A DNA stretch of 64,000 nt from Arthrobacter sp. NtRootA1 (GTDB lineage: Bacteria; Actinomycetota; Actinomycetes; Actinomycetales; Micrococcaceae), in contig NZ_AP024630.1 in assembly GCF_019976975.1 (NCBI RefSeq), positions 3,472,001 to 3,536,000 of the forward strand, in the 5' to 3' direction. Below are positions 42,419 to 54,238 of the stretch, in pieces; within the stretch, counting starts at the first letter, position 1; each line of letters opens with the position of its first letter. The translations under genes and the position numbers were made by a program. Below the pieces are notes generated by a model, which had not been told where the DNA came from, ran no database searches, and saw only the letters and a program-made list of their open reading frames with translations.

Positions 42419-45225
42419 TTGACTACTTTCGTTGCAATCGGAATCCAGCAAATTACGGCCAGCAGCCCGGCCAGTCCGGCCCAGAGTGCTGCGTACGGAG
42501 CAAGGAGGAGCCCCAGTCCAAGGGCACCAAGGACTCCCAAGGGAAGCGCCACGGTGCCGACAAGTGCGTTTTCAAAGAAGCGGACCTGGCCCAGCATGTC
42601 CGGGTTCCAGCCCATGGCACGCAAAGTGCCCAGATACTCGCGCTTGGCGTGGAGCTCGAACCGTCCGGTCACGAGTGTGAGCAGCAGACCCACAACCACG
42701 CCAAACACAGCGAGGATCACGCTTGGCAAAGCAATGCTCGCGGCGGCCAGCCCACTCAAGGCACTTGCTCCTGCTGCCCGGGGGATGTCGATCAACAGTG
42801 CGATCAAGGCCCCCACGGCGGCACCGAAGACGCCTACGGCCACGGCCAGCGAGACAGAGTTGAACCGGTTGGTAGTGAGCTGCCTGTTGGCAAACGTCAA
42901 GGGCGAATCAACAGTGACGAGGCGCTCATCATGCTGGGGTTCCTGGTCTACCACCACGCGATGACGCAGCTGCTGGGCAGCCAGCAAGGCAGCGCCACTG
43001 TAGATGATGAGCATGGTCACTGAGACGATCACAGTGGCAAGGTTCCAACTGAGCAGGCTCAAAATGATCCCTGCAGCGGCCAAGGCAGCCGCGCCCACGG
43101 CGAACTCTTCGAGCACCCAGGACCTGACGCGCTTCTGAGTCCAGCCCATTGCCCTCAGGATGCCTGCTTCGCTCCGGCGCTGCCGGATGTAGCTGACGGT
43201 TGAGGCACCAGTCAGGAGCGTGGCGCCAAGGAGCGTCAGGAAGAGGAGGGTGATGTTTGTGCCTGTCAGCGAACCCGAAACGGCGTCAGCCGCGTCCTGC
43301 CGAACCCACGACTGCTGGACCGTGCCCAGCGGAGATTCCTTGCCGGCGTCGTCCTTGCTGTACCCGGGAACGAAGATATTGGCGTCTTCGCGGGCGGAAC
43401 CGGCCACGACGGTCGCTTCCAGGCCCAGTTCACGGATCTGGGCGGCAAGCTTTTCGACGTCCGGTTGGGCCTGCTTCCACGTTCCAGTGGCGTTGGCGCG
43501 GACGCGGATGGCGTCGATGACGTTGGCGTTGGTGTCATAGCCACGGGCTGCGGCCAGGCCGTAATAGTCAGTGATGGCGCCGGCCGACTGGCTGACCAGA
43601 CCTGTTGCGCTCAGTGATGGCTTCAGGACAGTGCCATTGGCGTCCTTGCCCTCGGCATCCTTGCTCAGTGTCAAGGGAGCCGGGTCATAGCCGCCCAAGG
43701 GGAGCTTGTTGACGTCACCGGCTGCAGCCTGAACGTCTGCCGGGTTAAAGGTGCCGTACACCATCGGCATGGGAGTCGCGGGCTTTTTTCCGGTTTCAAG
43801 ATCTTCCCGGTAGGAGCGCTCATCCACAGGCTTGCGCTGGGTCTGGTCCACGGCTGCGCCGAAGGACGACTTTTCCGGAAGGCGGTTGACTGTGACCCAG
43901 TCCCCCGGCGTCGCTGTCTTGTCCGAAGCACCGTTGGCGGCTTCGTCGCCCTCCTTGTACTTCGGGGCTGCAGCAAAGGCAGTACTCCAGGTTGCCGGGT
44001 TGTAAAGCCCCTGGCTGAAGGAGGCAGTACTGCCAAGGAGTTGGCTGTGGTCAGTTGAACCCGGCCATTCAAGGGCAAACGGTGCCTTGGAAACGAACGG
44101 CAGGTAGTCCTTGTCCAGGGAGCGCGTTACAGTTCCGACATCCTTGACTACTTTGCCGTTGTTGTCGATTTCCTCGATCTTGACCGAGTACTTCAAATCC
44201 AGGGACGTTCCCGAGCGAACAATCAGCGGAATCGCCTGGGAATCATCGGTCAGCAAGCCGTCGCGCTTTGCCTGCTGGTACTGCGTCATCAAGGGAGCCC
44301 AGTACTTTAGCTTCACACCGAGGAAGTCAGGACCTTCCTCAAGCTGGTCCATGCTGAGGCCGCTGGTGAAGAGACTTTCGAAATGCCGGCCAATGGCGCC
44401 TGCATTGCGGGCGTCCGCTGGCGGAGCCTTCTCCAAGGGTGCAAGGAAATCACCTGCGGAGCCCAACAGCGCCCTCTCTGAGGCAGGATCGACGGCAACG
44501 ACGGACTCAGTCACCTCCGGCGCCAGTGGAAGCGCCACCGAAAGATTGAAGAGGTTGTGTTCGGAGCCGAGTGCTGGAGCGGGGAACTTAATCCCGGTCT
44601 CACCGTCCGGACCCGCGATCCGGACATTCGAGCCACCGGCAGCCTGTTCCTGGATCAGGCGGCCCTTGCCCAAGGTCCCTTCGGCGCTCGTCTTGAAAAG
44701 GGTTTGCTGGTTGACGCCATCGGAGCTTGTGGCGGAGGCTGTCAGCCGATACTTCTTGGGCGTGTCGGACAAAACGGATTCAGCTGCAGGCCACTTGCTG
44801 GCGTCCATGGCCGAGGGGTCCCCTGCCGTTATGCCACCGGCAAGGCCGGAGTTGTAGCCCAAGTAGTCCATGGCATTCAGGCGCGGAGCCTCGAGGTTCT
44901 GCGAAACCCGCGAAACGAGGCTGATGGGAGCAGCGACGGCCGTCTGGCCCATCGTGCGGATTTTATCCAACTGCTCAAAGCTGATGCCGCCCTGCCCATT
45001 GGCGATTTCCGGCTGGATCAGCGCACCGCCGTCCCCGTCCTGTGAGGGGTCCGGCTTTGCCTGGACCAGGATGTCGTAGAGTCCCCGCGAGTTCTCATCC
45101 ACGGTCCTGTTCAGAGCGGCCTGTGACTGGCTCTGGACTAGGACGGACAAGCACATCGCGACGATCAAAATGGCCGCGGTCAGCAGCAGCACACGGCTTC
45201 TGATGAACCTTTGGACGGCGTTCAT
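42415..45225 (-). CDS. Large FtsX-domain ABC permease
   Basis: A 936-residue permease. It has an N-terminal TM (residues ~10-32), then a very large extracellular part (about 35-690) with no recognised domain, followed by several C-terminal TMs with FtsX character (IRQRRSEAGILRAMGWTQKRVRSW; later AKREYLGTLRAMGWNPDMLGQVRFFE). The two RAMGW motifs mark two FtsX repeats. The start MNAVQRFIRSR at 45225 is preferred; the frame is open to 45378 through non-conserved sequence. The extracellular region is much larger than in the 37420 permease, suggesting a different ligand. No regulator or kinase is adjacent. Confidence 0.88.
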   Translation of the reverse strand: MNAVQRFIRSRVLLLTAAILIVAMCLSVLVQSQSQAALNRTVDENSRGLYDILVQAKPDPSQDGDGGALIQPEIANGQGGISFEQLDKIRTMGQTAVAAPISLVSRVSQNLEAPRLNAMDYLGYNSGLAGGITAGDPSAMDASKWPAAESVLSDTPKKYRLTASATSSDGVNQQTLFKTSAEGTLGKGRLIQEQAAGGSNVRIAGPDGETGIKFPAPALGSEHNLFNLSVALPLAPEVTESVVAVDPASERALLGSAGDFLAPLEKAPPADARNAGAIGRHFESLFTSGLSMDQLEEGPDFLGVKLKYWAPLMTQYQQAKRDGLLTDDSQAIPLIVRSGTSLDLKYSVKIEEIDNNGKVVKDVGTVTRSLDKDYLPFVSKAPFALEWPGSTDHSQLLGSTASFSQGLYNPATWSTAFAAAPKYKEGDEAANGASDKTATPGDWVTVNRLPEKSSFGAAVDQTQRKPVDERSYREDLETGKKPATPMPMVYGTFNPADVQAAAGDVNKLPLGGYDPAPLTLSKDAEGKDANGTVLKPSLSATGLVSQSAGAITDYYGLAAARGYDTNANVIDAIRVRANATGTWKQAQPDVEKLAAQIRELGLEATVVAGSAREDANIFVPGYSKDDAGKESPLGTVQQSWVRQDAADAVSGSLTGTNITLLFLTLLGATLLTGASTVSYIRQRRSEAGILRAMGWTQKRVRSWVLEEFAVGAAALAAAGIILSLLSWNLATVIVSVTMLIIYSGAALLAAQQLRHRVVVDQEPQHDERLVTVDSPLTFANRQLTTNRFNSVSLAVAVGVFGAAVGALIALLIDIPRAAGASALSGLAAASIALPSVILAVFGVVVGLLLTLVTGRFELHAKREYLGTLRAMGWNPDMLGQVRFFENALVGTVALPLGVLGALGLGLLLAPYAALWAGLAGLLAVICWIPIATKVVK

Positions 45226-45435
45226 TGGGCTCCCTGAGACCTTGATTGCGGGCGCGCACACATGCTCCGTGAATCCTTGAAAACACAAAGGAATCCCGGG
45301 CTCTATGTGCAAAAAGTAGTGGCCGGCCTGCTGCCGGGTCCGAATCCCGGACCAAGCCATTGTAAGCAGACCGACCACCGTTGCGTGTCAGTGGTGTGTC
45401 CCCGGCACGCGAACTTGGCTGATGAGGAGCAAGTC

Positions 45436-47031
45436 CTAGTCCTCCAGGTCCACCTCGCGGACCATGTCGGCGCCAATGCCCGCCTTGATGGCTTCCAGTA
45501 CCTGCTGCGGAACAGAACTGTCAATGGTCAAGAGCGCAAGCACCTGGCCACCCTCGGTCTGGCGTGCAACCTGCATGCCGCCGATATTGATGTTGTTCAT
45601 GCCCAGAATATGGCCGATGGTGCCAATGACACCGGGACGGTCAGCGTAGGCCACAACCACCAAGTGTTCACTGATGGGGATTTCCACGTCATAGCCGTTG
45701 ACGCCAACGAGCTTCTCCACTTGCTTGGGTCCCGTCAGGGTACCGGCAACGGAGATCTGGGAACCGTCACTGAGCGCACCACGGATCGTGAGGACGTTGC
45801 GGTAGTCCTCGGCGTCCGGGGTGGTGATCAGGCGGGTATTAATTCCGCGCTGTTCTGCGATGACAGGGGCGTTGACGTAAGAGACCTGCTCCGTGACGAC
45901 ATCGGCGAAGACGCCCTTCAAGGCAGCGAGCTCGAGCACCTTGACGTCCAGTGCGGCAATTTCGCCGGCAACCTCGACGTCGATCTGGGTCAGCGAGGCG
46001 TGGGTCAGCGCCGTGAAGATCCGGCCGAGCTTTTCGATCAGCGGGATGCCGGGACGGATGTCCGGAGCGATCACACCGCCTGCGACGTTCACAGCATCCG
46101 GCACGAGCTCTCCGGCGAGGGCAAGGCGTACGGACTTGGCCACCGAGACACCGGCCTTTTCCTGGGCCTCGTCCGTGGATGCGCCGAGGTGCGGGGTGAC
46201 CACCACGTTGTCCAGTTCGAAGAACGGCAGATCCGTGCTGGGTTCCTTGACGAAGACATCCACGCCTGCTCCTGCGATCTGGCCTTCCTTCAGGGCGATG
46301 TAGAGGGCTTCCTCATCTACCAGGCCGCCGCGGGCCACGTTGATGACGTAGGCCGTTTCCTTCATCTTGCGGAAGGCGTCGGCGCCAAGCATGCCCACGG
46401 TCTCCGGCGTCTTTGGCATGTGGATGGTGATGAAGTCGGAGTTTTCCAGGAGTTCATCCAGGGTGACCAGCTTGACCCCGAGCTGTGCGGCACGAGCGGC
46501 CGTGATGTAGGGGTCGTACGCCAGGATCTCGGTTTCGAACCCCTGAAGGCGGGCTGCGACAAGGGCGCCGATACGGCCCAGGCCGATGATGCCGATCTTC
46601 TTCTCGAAGAGTTCAATGCCGGTGTACTTGGAACGCTTCCACTCACCGTTCTTCAGCGCGGAGCTCGCCTGGGGAATGTGGCGTGCAAGGCTCAGGATGT
46701 GGCCCACCGTCAACTCGGCTGCTGACACGATGTTGGACGTCGGTGCGTTGACGACCATGACACCGGCCTGCGTCGCGGACTTGATGTCCACGTTGTCCAG
46801 TCCCACGCCGGCCCGGGCGATGACCTTAAGGTTCTTCGCAGCGGCAATGGCTTCGGCATCAACCTGGGTAGCCGAACGAACCAGGATTGCGTCGACGTCG
46901 GCGATGGCGGACAGCAGCTGGGAACGGTCGGCGCCGTCGGTTTGGCGGATTTCAAAGTCCGGACCCAATGCCTCGACGGTGGCGGGTGAAAGTTCCTCAG
47001 CGAGGAGGACGACGGGTTTGGTGGCTGACAC
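45436..47031 (-). CDS. serA: D-3-phosphoglycerate dehydrogenase
   Basis: A 531-residue SerA, first step of serine synthesis. NAD-binding GxGxxG is in GIIGLGRIGALVAARLQ, catalytic residues in VINVARGGLVDEEAL and VVVTPHLGASTDEAQ. The ~320-450 intervening domain and the C-terminal ACT domain (VVVAYADRPGVIGTIGHIL) define the long form, allosterically inhibited by serine in mycobacteria. The start is GTG at 47031 (MSATKPVVLL) with AAGGTG about 9 nt upstream; the frame extends to 47250 without conservation. It lies downstream of ilvC beyond a terminator. Confidence 0.96.
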   Translation of the reverse strand: MSATKPVVLLAEELSPATVEALGPDFEIRQTDGADRSQLLSAIADVDAILVRSATQVDAEAIAAAKNLKVIARAGVGLDNVDIKSATQAGVMVVNAPTSNIVSAAELTVGHILSLARHIPQASSALKNGEWKRSKYTGIELFEKKIGIIGLGRIGALVAARLQGFETEILAYDPYITAARAAQLGVKLVTLDELLENSDFITIHMPKTPETVGMLGADAFRKMKETAYVINVARGGLVDEEALYIALKEGQIAGAGVDVFVKEPSTDLPFFELDNVVVTPHLGASTDEAQEKAGVSVAKSVRLALAGELVPDAVNVAGGVIAPDIRPGIPLIEKLGRIFTALTHASLTQIDVEVAGEIAALDVKVLELAALKGVFADVVTEQVSYVNAPVIAEQRGINTRLITTPDAEDYRNVLTIRGALSDGSQISVAGTLTGPKQVEKLVGVNGYDVEIPISEHLVVVAYADRPGVIGTIGHILGMNNINIGGMQVARQTEGGQVLALLTIDSSVPQQVLEAIKAGIGADMVREVDLED

Positions 47032-47233
47032 GGGGTGGCACCTTACTTTGGACAACTTTGGGACAGTACTGGACAAGGAGCGGATGCGGGGGCCCGGACA
47101 CGACGCCGGGACCAGCCCAGAATATCGAACCTGGACAAGGATTCCGGTGCCGGTGAACGATGTTACGGCCCGGTTGAGATTGTTGTGAAGAAATTCACAG
47201 GACGCCGTGTTGGGAGGAACGGCTGCGGAACGG

Positions 47234-47270
47234 CGACGCCCGCCCGGCATTGTTTGCCGGACGGGCGTCG
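47234..47270 (-). terminator. Terminator of the ilvBNC transcript
   Basis: A 16-bp stem with one mismatch (47234-47249 with 47255-47270; CGACGCCCG.CCGGCA with TGCCGG.CGGGCGTCG) and a 5-nt loop begins 28 nt after the ilvC stop on the minus strand. The T-tract is weak, but the stability and location are convincing. Confidence 0.75.
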
Positions 47271-47297
47271 GTTTCAGGCTTTAGGCACTGGGAAAGA

Positions 47298-48937
<1,640 letters not shown>

Positions 48938-48939
48938 GC

Positions 48940-50844
48940 CTAGTCCTCCTCTTCCCATTCCGGGGTCATGTTGCGGGCAACCTGGATCTGGTCATTGCTG
49001 ACGCCTGCGGGCACCATCGGCCACACCATCGAGTTGGGGCTGACAACGAAGTCGATCACCACAGGGCGATCGTTGATTTCGAGTGCCTTCTGGATGGTGG
49101 CATCGATGTCTTCGTCCCGCTCACAACGCAGTGCGGCACAACCGTAGGCATCCGCCAGCTTGACGAAGTCCGGAATGCGGACGGTGTCGTGGCCGGTGTT
49201 CAGATCCGTGTTCGAGTAACGGCCTTCGTAGAACAGTGTCTGCCATTGGCGGACCATGCCCAGCGAGGAGTTGTTGATGATGGCGACCTTGATCGGGATG
49301 TTGTTGATGGCGCAGGTGGCCAATTCCTGATTGGTCATCTGGAAGCAGCCGTCACCGTCAATGGCCCAGACCACGCGATCCGGTTCGCCAACCTTGGCAC
49401 CCATTGCTGCCGGAACCGAGTATCCCATGGTTCCAGCTCCACCGGAGTTCAGCCAGGCGTGGGGGCGCTCGTACTTGATGAACTGTGCAGCCCACATCTG
49501 GTGCTGGCCAACGCCGGCCACGTAGATACCTTCCGGACCTGTGAGCTCGCCGATGCGCTGGATCACGCGCTGCGGTGCCGTCAGTCCGTCCTCGGGCTCA
49601 GTCCAACCCAAGGGGTACGTGTCGCGCAGGTTCCCCAGGAACGCCCACCATGCGCCCAGGTCCGGCGCACCGCTCTGCTCGAACTGCGTCTTCACGGCCT
49701 CGGTCAGTTCCGGAATGATTTCCTTCACCGAACCGACAATCGGGACATCGGCAGTCCGGTTCTTGGAGATTTCCGCGGGATCAATGTCTGCGTGGATGAC
49801 CTTGGCGAAAGGAGCGAACGTCTTCAACACACCAGTGACTCGGTCATCGAACCGGGCACCGAGGGTGATGAGGAGGTCAGCCTGCTGCAGGGCCGTAACC
49901 GCAGATACGGAACCGTGCATGCCGGGCATTCCAACATGGAGGGGATGCGAGTCCGGGAAGGCGCCGCGGGCCATCAGCGTAGTAACTACCGGCGCTCCTG
50001 TTGCCAGTGCCAATTCCATGAGTTCGGCAGAGGCGTGGCCCTTGACCACACCGCCGCCCACATAGAGAACTGGCTTGCTGGAAGCGGCGATCAACTTGGC
50101 AGCTTCACGCACCTGCTTGCTGTGGCCACGCACCACAGGCCGGTAACCCGGCAGGTCAACCTTCGGAGGCCAGGAGAAAGTCATCTGGCCAACCTGGGCG
50201 TCTTTGGCAATGTCCACCAGGACGGGGCCGGGACGGCCGGTGGAAGCAAGATGGAAGGCTTCGGCCATCACATGCGGGATGTCGTTGGGGTCGGTCACCA
50301 GGAAGGAATGCTTGGTGATGGGCATCGTGATACCCACGATGTCCGCTTCTTGGAAAGCGTCCGTACCAATGACACCGCTGGCGACCTGGCCGGTAATGGC
50401 CACCATCGGCACGGAGTCCATGTGGGCATCCATGATGGCGGTAACGAGGTTGGTGGCACCGGGTCCCGAGGTGGCGATGCAAACGCCAACCCGTCCGGTA
50501 ACCATGGCGTAGCCTTGCGCGGCGTGGCCGGCTCCCTGTTCGTGACGGACCAGGATGTGATTCATGCTGGAGGCCATCAAGGGGTCGTAGGTGGGCAGGA
50601 TCGCGCCACCGGGCAAACCGAAAATATCGTCCACGCCGAGTTCTTCGAGCGAACGGACAATTGCTTGCGAGCCGGTCATCACCGTTGGGGGTACAACGTT
50701 GTTCGGCCCAAGTACAGGAGAGAGAGGTGCAGCAGTGTCGACGACGACGGCTTCAGCCGTTCGGTCGACCTTTTCCGGAGCCTTTGGGGCTCCAGCGGAC
50801 TTTGCAGCCATCAGCGAGGGGCTGATCGGCGATCCTTTGCTCAT
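48940..50844 (-). CDS. ilvB: Acetolactate synthase large subunit
   Basis: A 634-residue TPP enzyme. TPP-activating Glu in [19 protein letters not shown]/central domain in the middle, and the TPP motif [20 protein letters not shown]...NN. An N-terminal ~55-residue Ala/Pro/Val-rich extension precedes the conserved [20 protein letters not shown] core. Transcription is controlled by the leader-peptide attenuator between 50894 and 51012, and probably by the inverted repeat further upstream. First gene of ilvBNC. Confidence 0.97.
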   Translation of the reverse strand: MSKGSPISPSLMAAKSAGAPKAPEKVDRTAEAVVVDTAAPLSPVLGPNNVVPPTVMTGSQAIVRSLEELGVDDIFGLPGGAILPTYDPLMASSMNHILVRHEQGAGHAAQGYAMVTGRVGVCIATSGPGATNLVTAIMDAHMDSVPMVAITGQVASGVIGTDAFQEADIVGITMPITKHSFLVTDPNDIPHVMAEAFHLASTGRPGPVLVDIAKDAQVGQMTFSWPPKVDLPGYRPVVRGHSKQVREAAKLIAASSKPVLYVGGGVVKGHASAELMELALATGAPVVTTLMARGAFPDSHPLHVGMPGMHGSVSAVTALQQADLLITLGARFDDRVTGVLKTFAPFAKVIHADIDPAEISKNRTADVPIVGSVKEIIPELTEAVKTQFEQSGAPDLGAWWAFLGNLRDTYPLGWTEPEDGLTAPQRVIQRIGELTGPEGIYVAGVGQHQMWAAQFIKYERPHAWLNSGGAGTMGYSVPAAMGAKVGEPDRVVWAIDGDGCFQMTNQELATCAINNIPIKVAIINNSSLGMVRQWQTLFYEGRYSNTDLNTGHDTVRIPDFVKLADAYGCAALRCERDEDIDATIQKALEINDRPVVIDFVVSPNSMVWPMVPAGVSNDQIQVARNMTPEWEEED

Positions 50845-50893
50845 CGGACTCTTCCTTTGTGGATCTTCAGTTGATGGGTCTTGCTTCGGGGAA

Positions 50894-50931
50894 TAAAAAA
50901 ACCCCTCAGCCTTTCGGCTTTTCGAGGGGTT
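50894..50931 (-). terminator. Attenuator terminator of ilvBNC
   Basis: On the minus strand AACCCCTC-GAAAA-GCC-GAAA-GGC-T-GAGGGGTT runs straight into TTTTT (forward A-run 50894-50900). It is a textbook intrinsic terminator sitting between the leader peptide and ilvB. Immediately upstream, GCGCGTG (50932-50938) can pair with CACGCGC (50965-50971), an alternative pairing that reaches the base of the terminator stem. Confidence 0.9.
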
Positions 50932-51003
50932 GCGCGTGACAGTTCGTTACCAGTCGGGCTAAGCCACGCGCTTGGTAAGTACGACGACGCCGACGGTAAC
51001 GAA
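50932..51003 (-). promoter_or_regulatory. ilvB attenuator alternative stems
   Basis: Two competing pairings are visible. Stem 1:2 joins GGTAACGAA (forward 50995-51003, inside the leader codons) with TTCGTTACC (50943-50951), a perfect 9 bp. Stem 2:3 joins CACGCGC (50965-50971, at the leader stop) with GCGCGTG (50932-50938), 7 bp, adjoining the terminator. Ribosome stalling at the Val codons would be expected to block the first and change terminator formation. Confidence 0.7.
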
Positions 51004-51012
51004 TGAGATCAT
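50959..51012 (-). CDS. ilvB leader peptide
   Basis: A 17-residue peptide MISFVTVGVVVLTKRVA with six valines, one leucine and one isoleucine, three of the valines consecutive. It ends at TAG 50959-50961, directly before the attenuator terminator upstream of ilvB. GAGGG precedes the ATG by about 12 nt. Its role is to sense charged branched-chain tRNAs by ribosome stalling. Confidence 0.85.
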   Translation of the reverse strand: MISFVTVGVVVLTKRVA

Positions 51013-51033
51013 GCGTTCAGTGTTCCCTCTAAG

Positions 51034-51068
51034 TGAGATACGTGTCAATTGACCACAAGCGTATCTCA
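51034..51068. promoter_or_regulatory. Inverted repeat in the ilvB promoter region
   Basis: A perfect 9-bp inverted repeat, TGAGATACG (51034-51042) and CGTATCTCA (51060-51068), is separated by 17 bp that include the palindrome TCAATTGA and, on the minus strand, TTGACA (51043-51048), a candidate -35. The half-site TGAGAT recurs in the palindrome upstream of ndgR/leuC, so an NdgR-type operator is suggested. Confidence 0.6.
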
Positions 51069-51093
51069 CCATATGGACAGCCGCGTCCGCCTG

Positions 51094-51128
51094 CCGGACT
51101 CCCCCGGCCCGAGGCAGACGGAGTCCGG
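51094..51128 (-). terminator. Hairpin after ilvD
   Basis: A perfect 9-bp stem CCGGACTCC (51094-51102) with GGAGTCCGG (51120-51128) begins 8 nt past the ilvD stop on the minus strand. It separates ilvD from the ilvB control region. Confidence 0.6.
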
Positions 51129-51136
51129 ACGAGGCA

Positions 51137-52858
51137 TCAACCGCAGTAAGCGCCCGTCGAGGCGCTGTGGACCAACTTTGCGTACTTGGCCAGGACACCC
51201 TTCGTGAACTTCGCCGGCAGGGGCTCCCAGCCAACCTTGCGGGCTTCAAGCTCAGCTTCGTCCACCAGGAGATCGAATGAACGTGCCGCGATGTCCACAC
51301 GAATGCGGTCGCCGTCCTGGACGAAGGCGATGGGTCCGCCGTCGACCGCTTCAGGCGCAACGTGGCCGATGCACAGACCGGTGGTACCGCCCGAGAAGCG
51401 GCCGTCGGTCAACAGCAGCACGTCCTTGCCCAGGCCAGCTCCCTTGATGGCGCCGGTGATGGCGAGCATTTCGCGCATACCGGGGCCACCCTTAGGTCCT
51501 TCATAGCGAATGACTACGACATCGCCCTTGTGGATCTCACCATTGTCCAGTGCGTTCAGGGCCCCTTGCTCGCGCTCGAAGACACGGGCTGTGCCCTCAA
51601 AGACGTCGGCGTCGAAGCCTGCGCTCTTTACCACAGCCCCTTCCGGAGCCATCGTGCCGTGGAGGATGGTGATTCCACCGGTCTTGTGGATGGGGTTGTC
51701 CAATGCCCGAAGGATCTTGCCGTCAAGGTCCGGCGGGTTGATGGAGGCGAGGTTCTCGGCAAGCGTCTTGCCTGTAACGGTGAGGCAGTCACCGTGCAGC
51801 AGCCCGGCGTCGAGAAGCGCTTTCATGATGACCGGCACGCCGCCGATCTTGTCCACATCAGTCATGACGTAGCGACCGAAGGGCTTCAGGTCGCCGAGGT
51901 GCGGGATTTTGTCGCCAATGCGGTTGAAGTCATCCAGTGTCAGTTCAACGTCGGCTTCGCGGGCAATGGCGAGCAAGTGCAGAACCGCGTTGGTGGATCC
52001 GCCGAACGCCATGGTGACCGCGATGGCATTTTCGAACGCCTTCTTGGTCATGATGTCGCGCGCAGTAATCCCTAGGCGAAGCAGGTTCACCACGGCTTCG
52101 CCGGACTTGCGTGCAAAGTCATCGCGACGACGGTCTGCCGAGGGCGGCGCAGCCGAACCCGGGAGTGACATGCCCAGGGCCTCGCCAATGCAGGCCATTG
52201 TGTTGGCCGTGTACATACCGCCGCAGGCGCCTTCGCCCGGGCAGATTGCCTTTTCGATACGGTCAAGGTCTTCGCGGCTCATCTTGCCGGCGGCGCAGGC
52301 GCCAACGGCCTCGAAGGCATCAATGAGCGTGACTTCCTTCTCCGAGCCGTCCTCGAGCTTGACCCATCCGGGCATGATTGACCCCGCATAGAGGAAGACG
52401 GAGGCGAGGTCCAGCCGGGCAGCAGCCATGAGCATGCCGGGAAGGGACTTGTCACAACCAGCCAGGAGAACCGAGCCATCGATGCGCTCGGCCTGCATCA
52501 CGGTTTCGACAGAGTCCGCAATAACCTCACGGGAAACGAGCGAGAAGTGCATGCCCTCGTGACCCATGGAAATACCGTCCGAGACGGAGATGGTGCCGAA
52601 CTGCATAGGGAATCCGCCACCGGCGTGGACGCCTTCCTTGGCGCCCTGCGCAAGACGGTTGAGGGAAAGGTTGCAGGGGGTAATTTCATTCCACGAACTG
52701 GCCACACCAATTTGCGGTTTGGCGAAGTCGTCATCCCCCATGCCCACTGCACGGAACATGCCACGCGCGGGAGCGGCGTGAATTCCGTCAGTTACGACCC
52801 TGCTGCGGGGCTTGATGTCCGGTTTGGTATCTGTCGCAATTTGGGTGGCATCGCTCAT
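51137..52858 (-). CDS. ilvD: Dihydroxy-acid dehydratase
   Basis: A 573-residue IlvD, an Fe-S dehydratase of the Val/Ile pathway. Cluster region [19 protein letters not shown], second Cys site [18 protein letters not shown] with [11 protein letters not shown], and C-terminal [20 protein letters not shown] are conserved. The start [10 protein letters not shown] at 52858 fits; the frame is open far upstream to 53824 but antisense to another gene. It precedes ilvB on the same strand, with its own terminator between them. Confidence 0.97.
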   Translation of the reverse strand: MSDATQIATDTKPDIKPRSRVVTDGIHAAPARGMFRAVGMGDDDFAKPQIGVASSWNEITPCNLSLNRLAQGAKEGVHAGGGFPMQFGTISVSDGISMGHEGMHFSLVSREVIADSVETVMQAERIDGSVLLAGCDKSLPGMLMAAARLDLASVFLYAGSIMPGWVKLEDGSEKEVTLIDAFEAVGACAAGKMSREDLDRIEKAICPGEGACGGMYTANTMACIGEALGMSLPGSAAPPSADRRRDDFARKSGEAVVNLLRLGITARDIMTKKAFENAIAVTMAFGGSTNAVLHLLAIAREADVELTLDDFNRIGDKIPHLGDLKPFGRYVMTDVDKIGGVPVIMKALLDAGLLHGDCLTVTGKTLAENLASINPPDLDGKILRALDNPIHKTGGITILHGTMAPEGAVVKSAGFDADVFEGTARVFEREQGALNALDNGEIHKGDVVVIRYEGPKGGPGMREMLAITGAIKGAGLGKDVLLLTDGRFSGGTTGLCIGHVAPEAVDGGPIAFVQDGDRIRVDIAARSFDLLVDEAELEARKVGWEPLPAKFTKGVLAKYAKLVHSASTGAYCG

Positions 52859-53087
52859 GGTCCAAAGTCTATGTGTCCAAGGAAGCGGCCCACGACGTAA
52901 TCGACCCGGATTAAGCACCAAGAGAAGAATATTTCCTCGGCGCCGGTGGAAAACCCGCCATTTCCACGAAGTCGCCAACTGCATCACAACCGGGGTTGGA
53001 AGGCCCCTAAACGCTGGACACCCCATTTGCGGCCACGTAACGTCGGAAATACCACTAACTGCACCCTGTGAGCAGAAGGGCCTCACC

Positions 53088-54125
53088 ATGGACTGGTTGA
53101 TTTGGGTCATTGTTATTGTGCTGATCGTCGCGATTGTTTGGTGGCTCCTGAGCCGCAACAACGCCAGGAATTCCTCACCTGCATCATCGGGCGCTGCTCC
53201 GGGCACCGGGGCTCCCGGACGGCCGGGCACTGCCGCGCCAGCTGCCATGGAACCCAGCGACACGATGTCGATGCCCGATACCGCCGCGGCAGTGGCTGGG
53301 GTAGCGGGCCTGGCTGGAGTCACGAATATGGGCAAGGCAGCGGCTGAGGGCAGCGGCCCCGTCGAATCAAGTATGGAATCGCGAGTCGAAACCGAAGCTG
53401 GACCGCCGGTGGACGAACCTGTCGTGGAAATGCCCGAGGTCGACGAACCAGTGGTCGATGAACCAGTGGTGGACACGGATGCGGTGGACACGGAGGCACA
53501 GGTCACTGCCGGGGATGTGGATGACTGGGAGGCTACCGGAACGACGGCATCTCCACCCAGGGCGGCCGAGCCAGCAGTAGCGGCGCCAGTGGTTTCCGAG
53601 GCCGCAGTGGCGGAGCCCGGAGTTTCCGAACCAGCCGTTTCCGAACCAGCGGTTTCCGAATCCACTGAGGGAGTGACCGCGGATGATGTAACGCGCGCCG
53701 ATGACGCGCCCACGGTGGACGAGTCAGCGGCCAACGCCGCAGACGCCAACGCCGCAGATAAGGCTGAGTGGGAATCCTCGTGGACGGATGCAAGCGGCAG
53801 TGCGGTCCACCACCACGAATACACCGATCAACACTCGGCCACGCTGGCGGGAGCGGAAACCGCAGCTGCTGAAACGGAGGACGACGATTCAGCTGCACCA
53901 ACGGGCCATCTCGCCGCCGAGCATCCTTATGGGGTTGGCTCAGCAGGAGCCGCAGCAGACGGCAGTAGCCCCGGGGGCTACCCAGTGAAGGCCGACGCTT
54001 CGACCATGACCTATCACGATGAAGATACCGCCGGCTACGCCGAAGCTACGGCGGATGTGTGGTTTGAGTCGGCCGCGCATGCGGAAGCGGCCGGGTTCCG
54101 CCCTCCTCCGCGGAACAGGCACTGA
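53088..54125 (+). CDS. Single-TM acidic repeat protein with C-terminal sunset domain
   Basis: A 345-residue protein. An N-terminal TM (residues 2-22, [19 protein letters not shown]) is followed by a long acidic low-complexity region with repeats of E/D-PVV ([21 protein letters not shown], shown split in units) and SEPAV (around 125-200). The C-terminal ~45 residues ([20 protein letters not shown] then [16 protein letters not shown]) match the sunset domain, a small module in actinobacterial membrane proteins of unknown function. Start ATG 53088 with AGAAGGG upstream is preferred over earlier in-frame codons (52812), which would overlap ilvD on the other strand. The end carries a small tandem repeat that includes the stop codon. 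Confidence 0.82.
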   Translation: MDWLIWVIVIVLIVAIVWWLLSRNNARNSSPASSGAAPGTGAPGRPGTAAPAAMEPSDTMSMPDTAAAVAGVAGLAGVTNMGKAAAEGSGPVESSMESRVETEAGPPVDEPVVEMPEVDEPVVDEPVVDTDAVDTEAQVTAGDVDDWEATGTTASPPRAAEPAVAAPVVSEAAVAEPGVSEPAVSEPAVSESTEGVTADDVTRADDAPTVDESAANAADANAADKAEWESSWTDASGSAVHHHEYTDQHSATLAGAETAAAETEDDDSAAPTGHLAAEHPYGVGSAGAAADGSSPGGYPVKADASTMTYHDEDTAGYAEATADVWFESAAHAEAAGFRPPPRNRH

Positions 54126-54159
54126 GAACGGAACAGGCACTGAACGGAACAGGCACTGA
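54111..54159 (+). repeat. Three direct repeats spanning the sunset-protein stop codon
   Basis: CGGAACAGGCACTGA occurs three times (54111, 54129 and 54145). The first copy encodes the protein's final RNRH and TGA stop; the other copies lie in the 3' untranslated region. Copy number could change the length of the 3' region but not the protein end. Confidence 0.85.
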
Positions 54160-54238
54160 CGGAAGCTGAAAGACCGCAAGCGGCATTGCTCCGCAGAAAA
54201 ACTGACTCACTTCCGGGAATCGTTCGCAGGAGAGCGAT

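Noticed and set aside
45226..45378. An extended start for the large ABC permease at 45378
   Set aside because: The extra 51 residues show no conserved pattern, and MNAVQRFIRSRVLLL begins the expected first transmembrane segment.
47032..47297. Riboswitch between ilvC and serA
   Set aside because: Only a terminator-like hairpin is seen; no known riboswitch consensus could be recognised in this gap, nor upstream of metG or thiL.
52812..53087. Longer start for the sunset-domain protein
   Set aside because: It would overlap ilvD on the opposite strand and lacks hydrophobic or conserved sequence; the TM segment begins right after ATG 53088.
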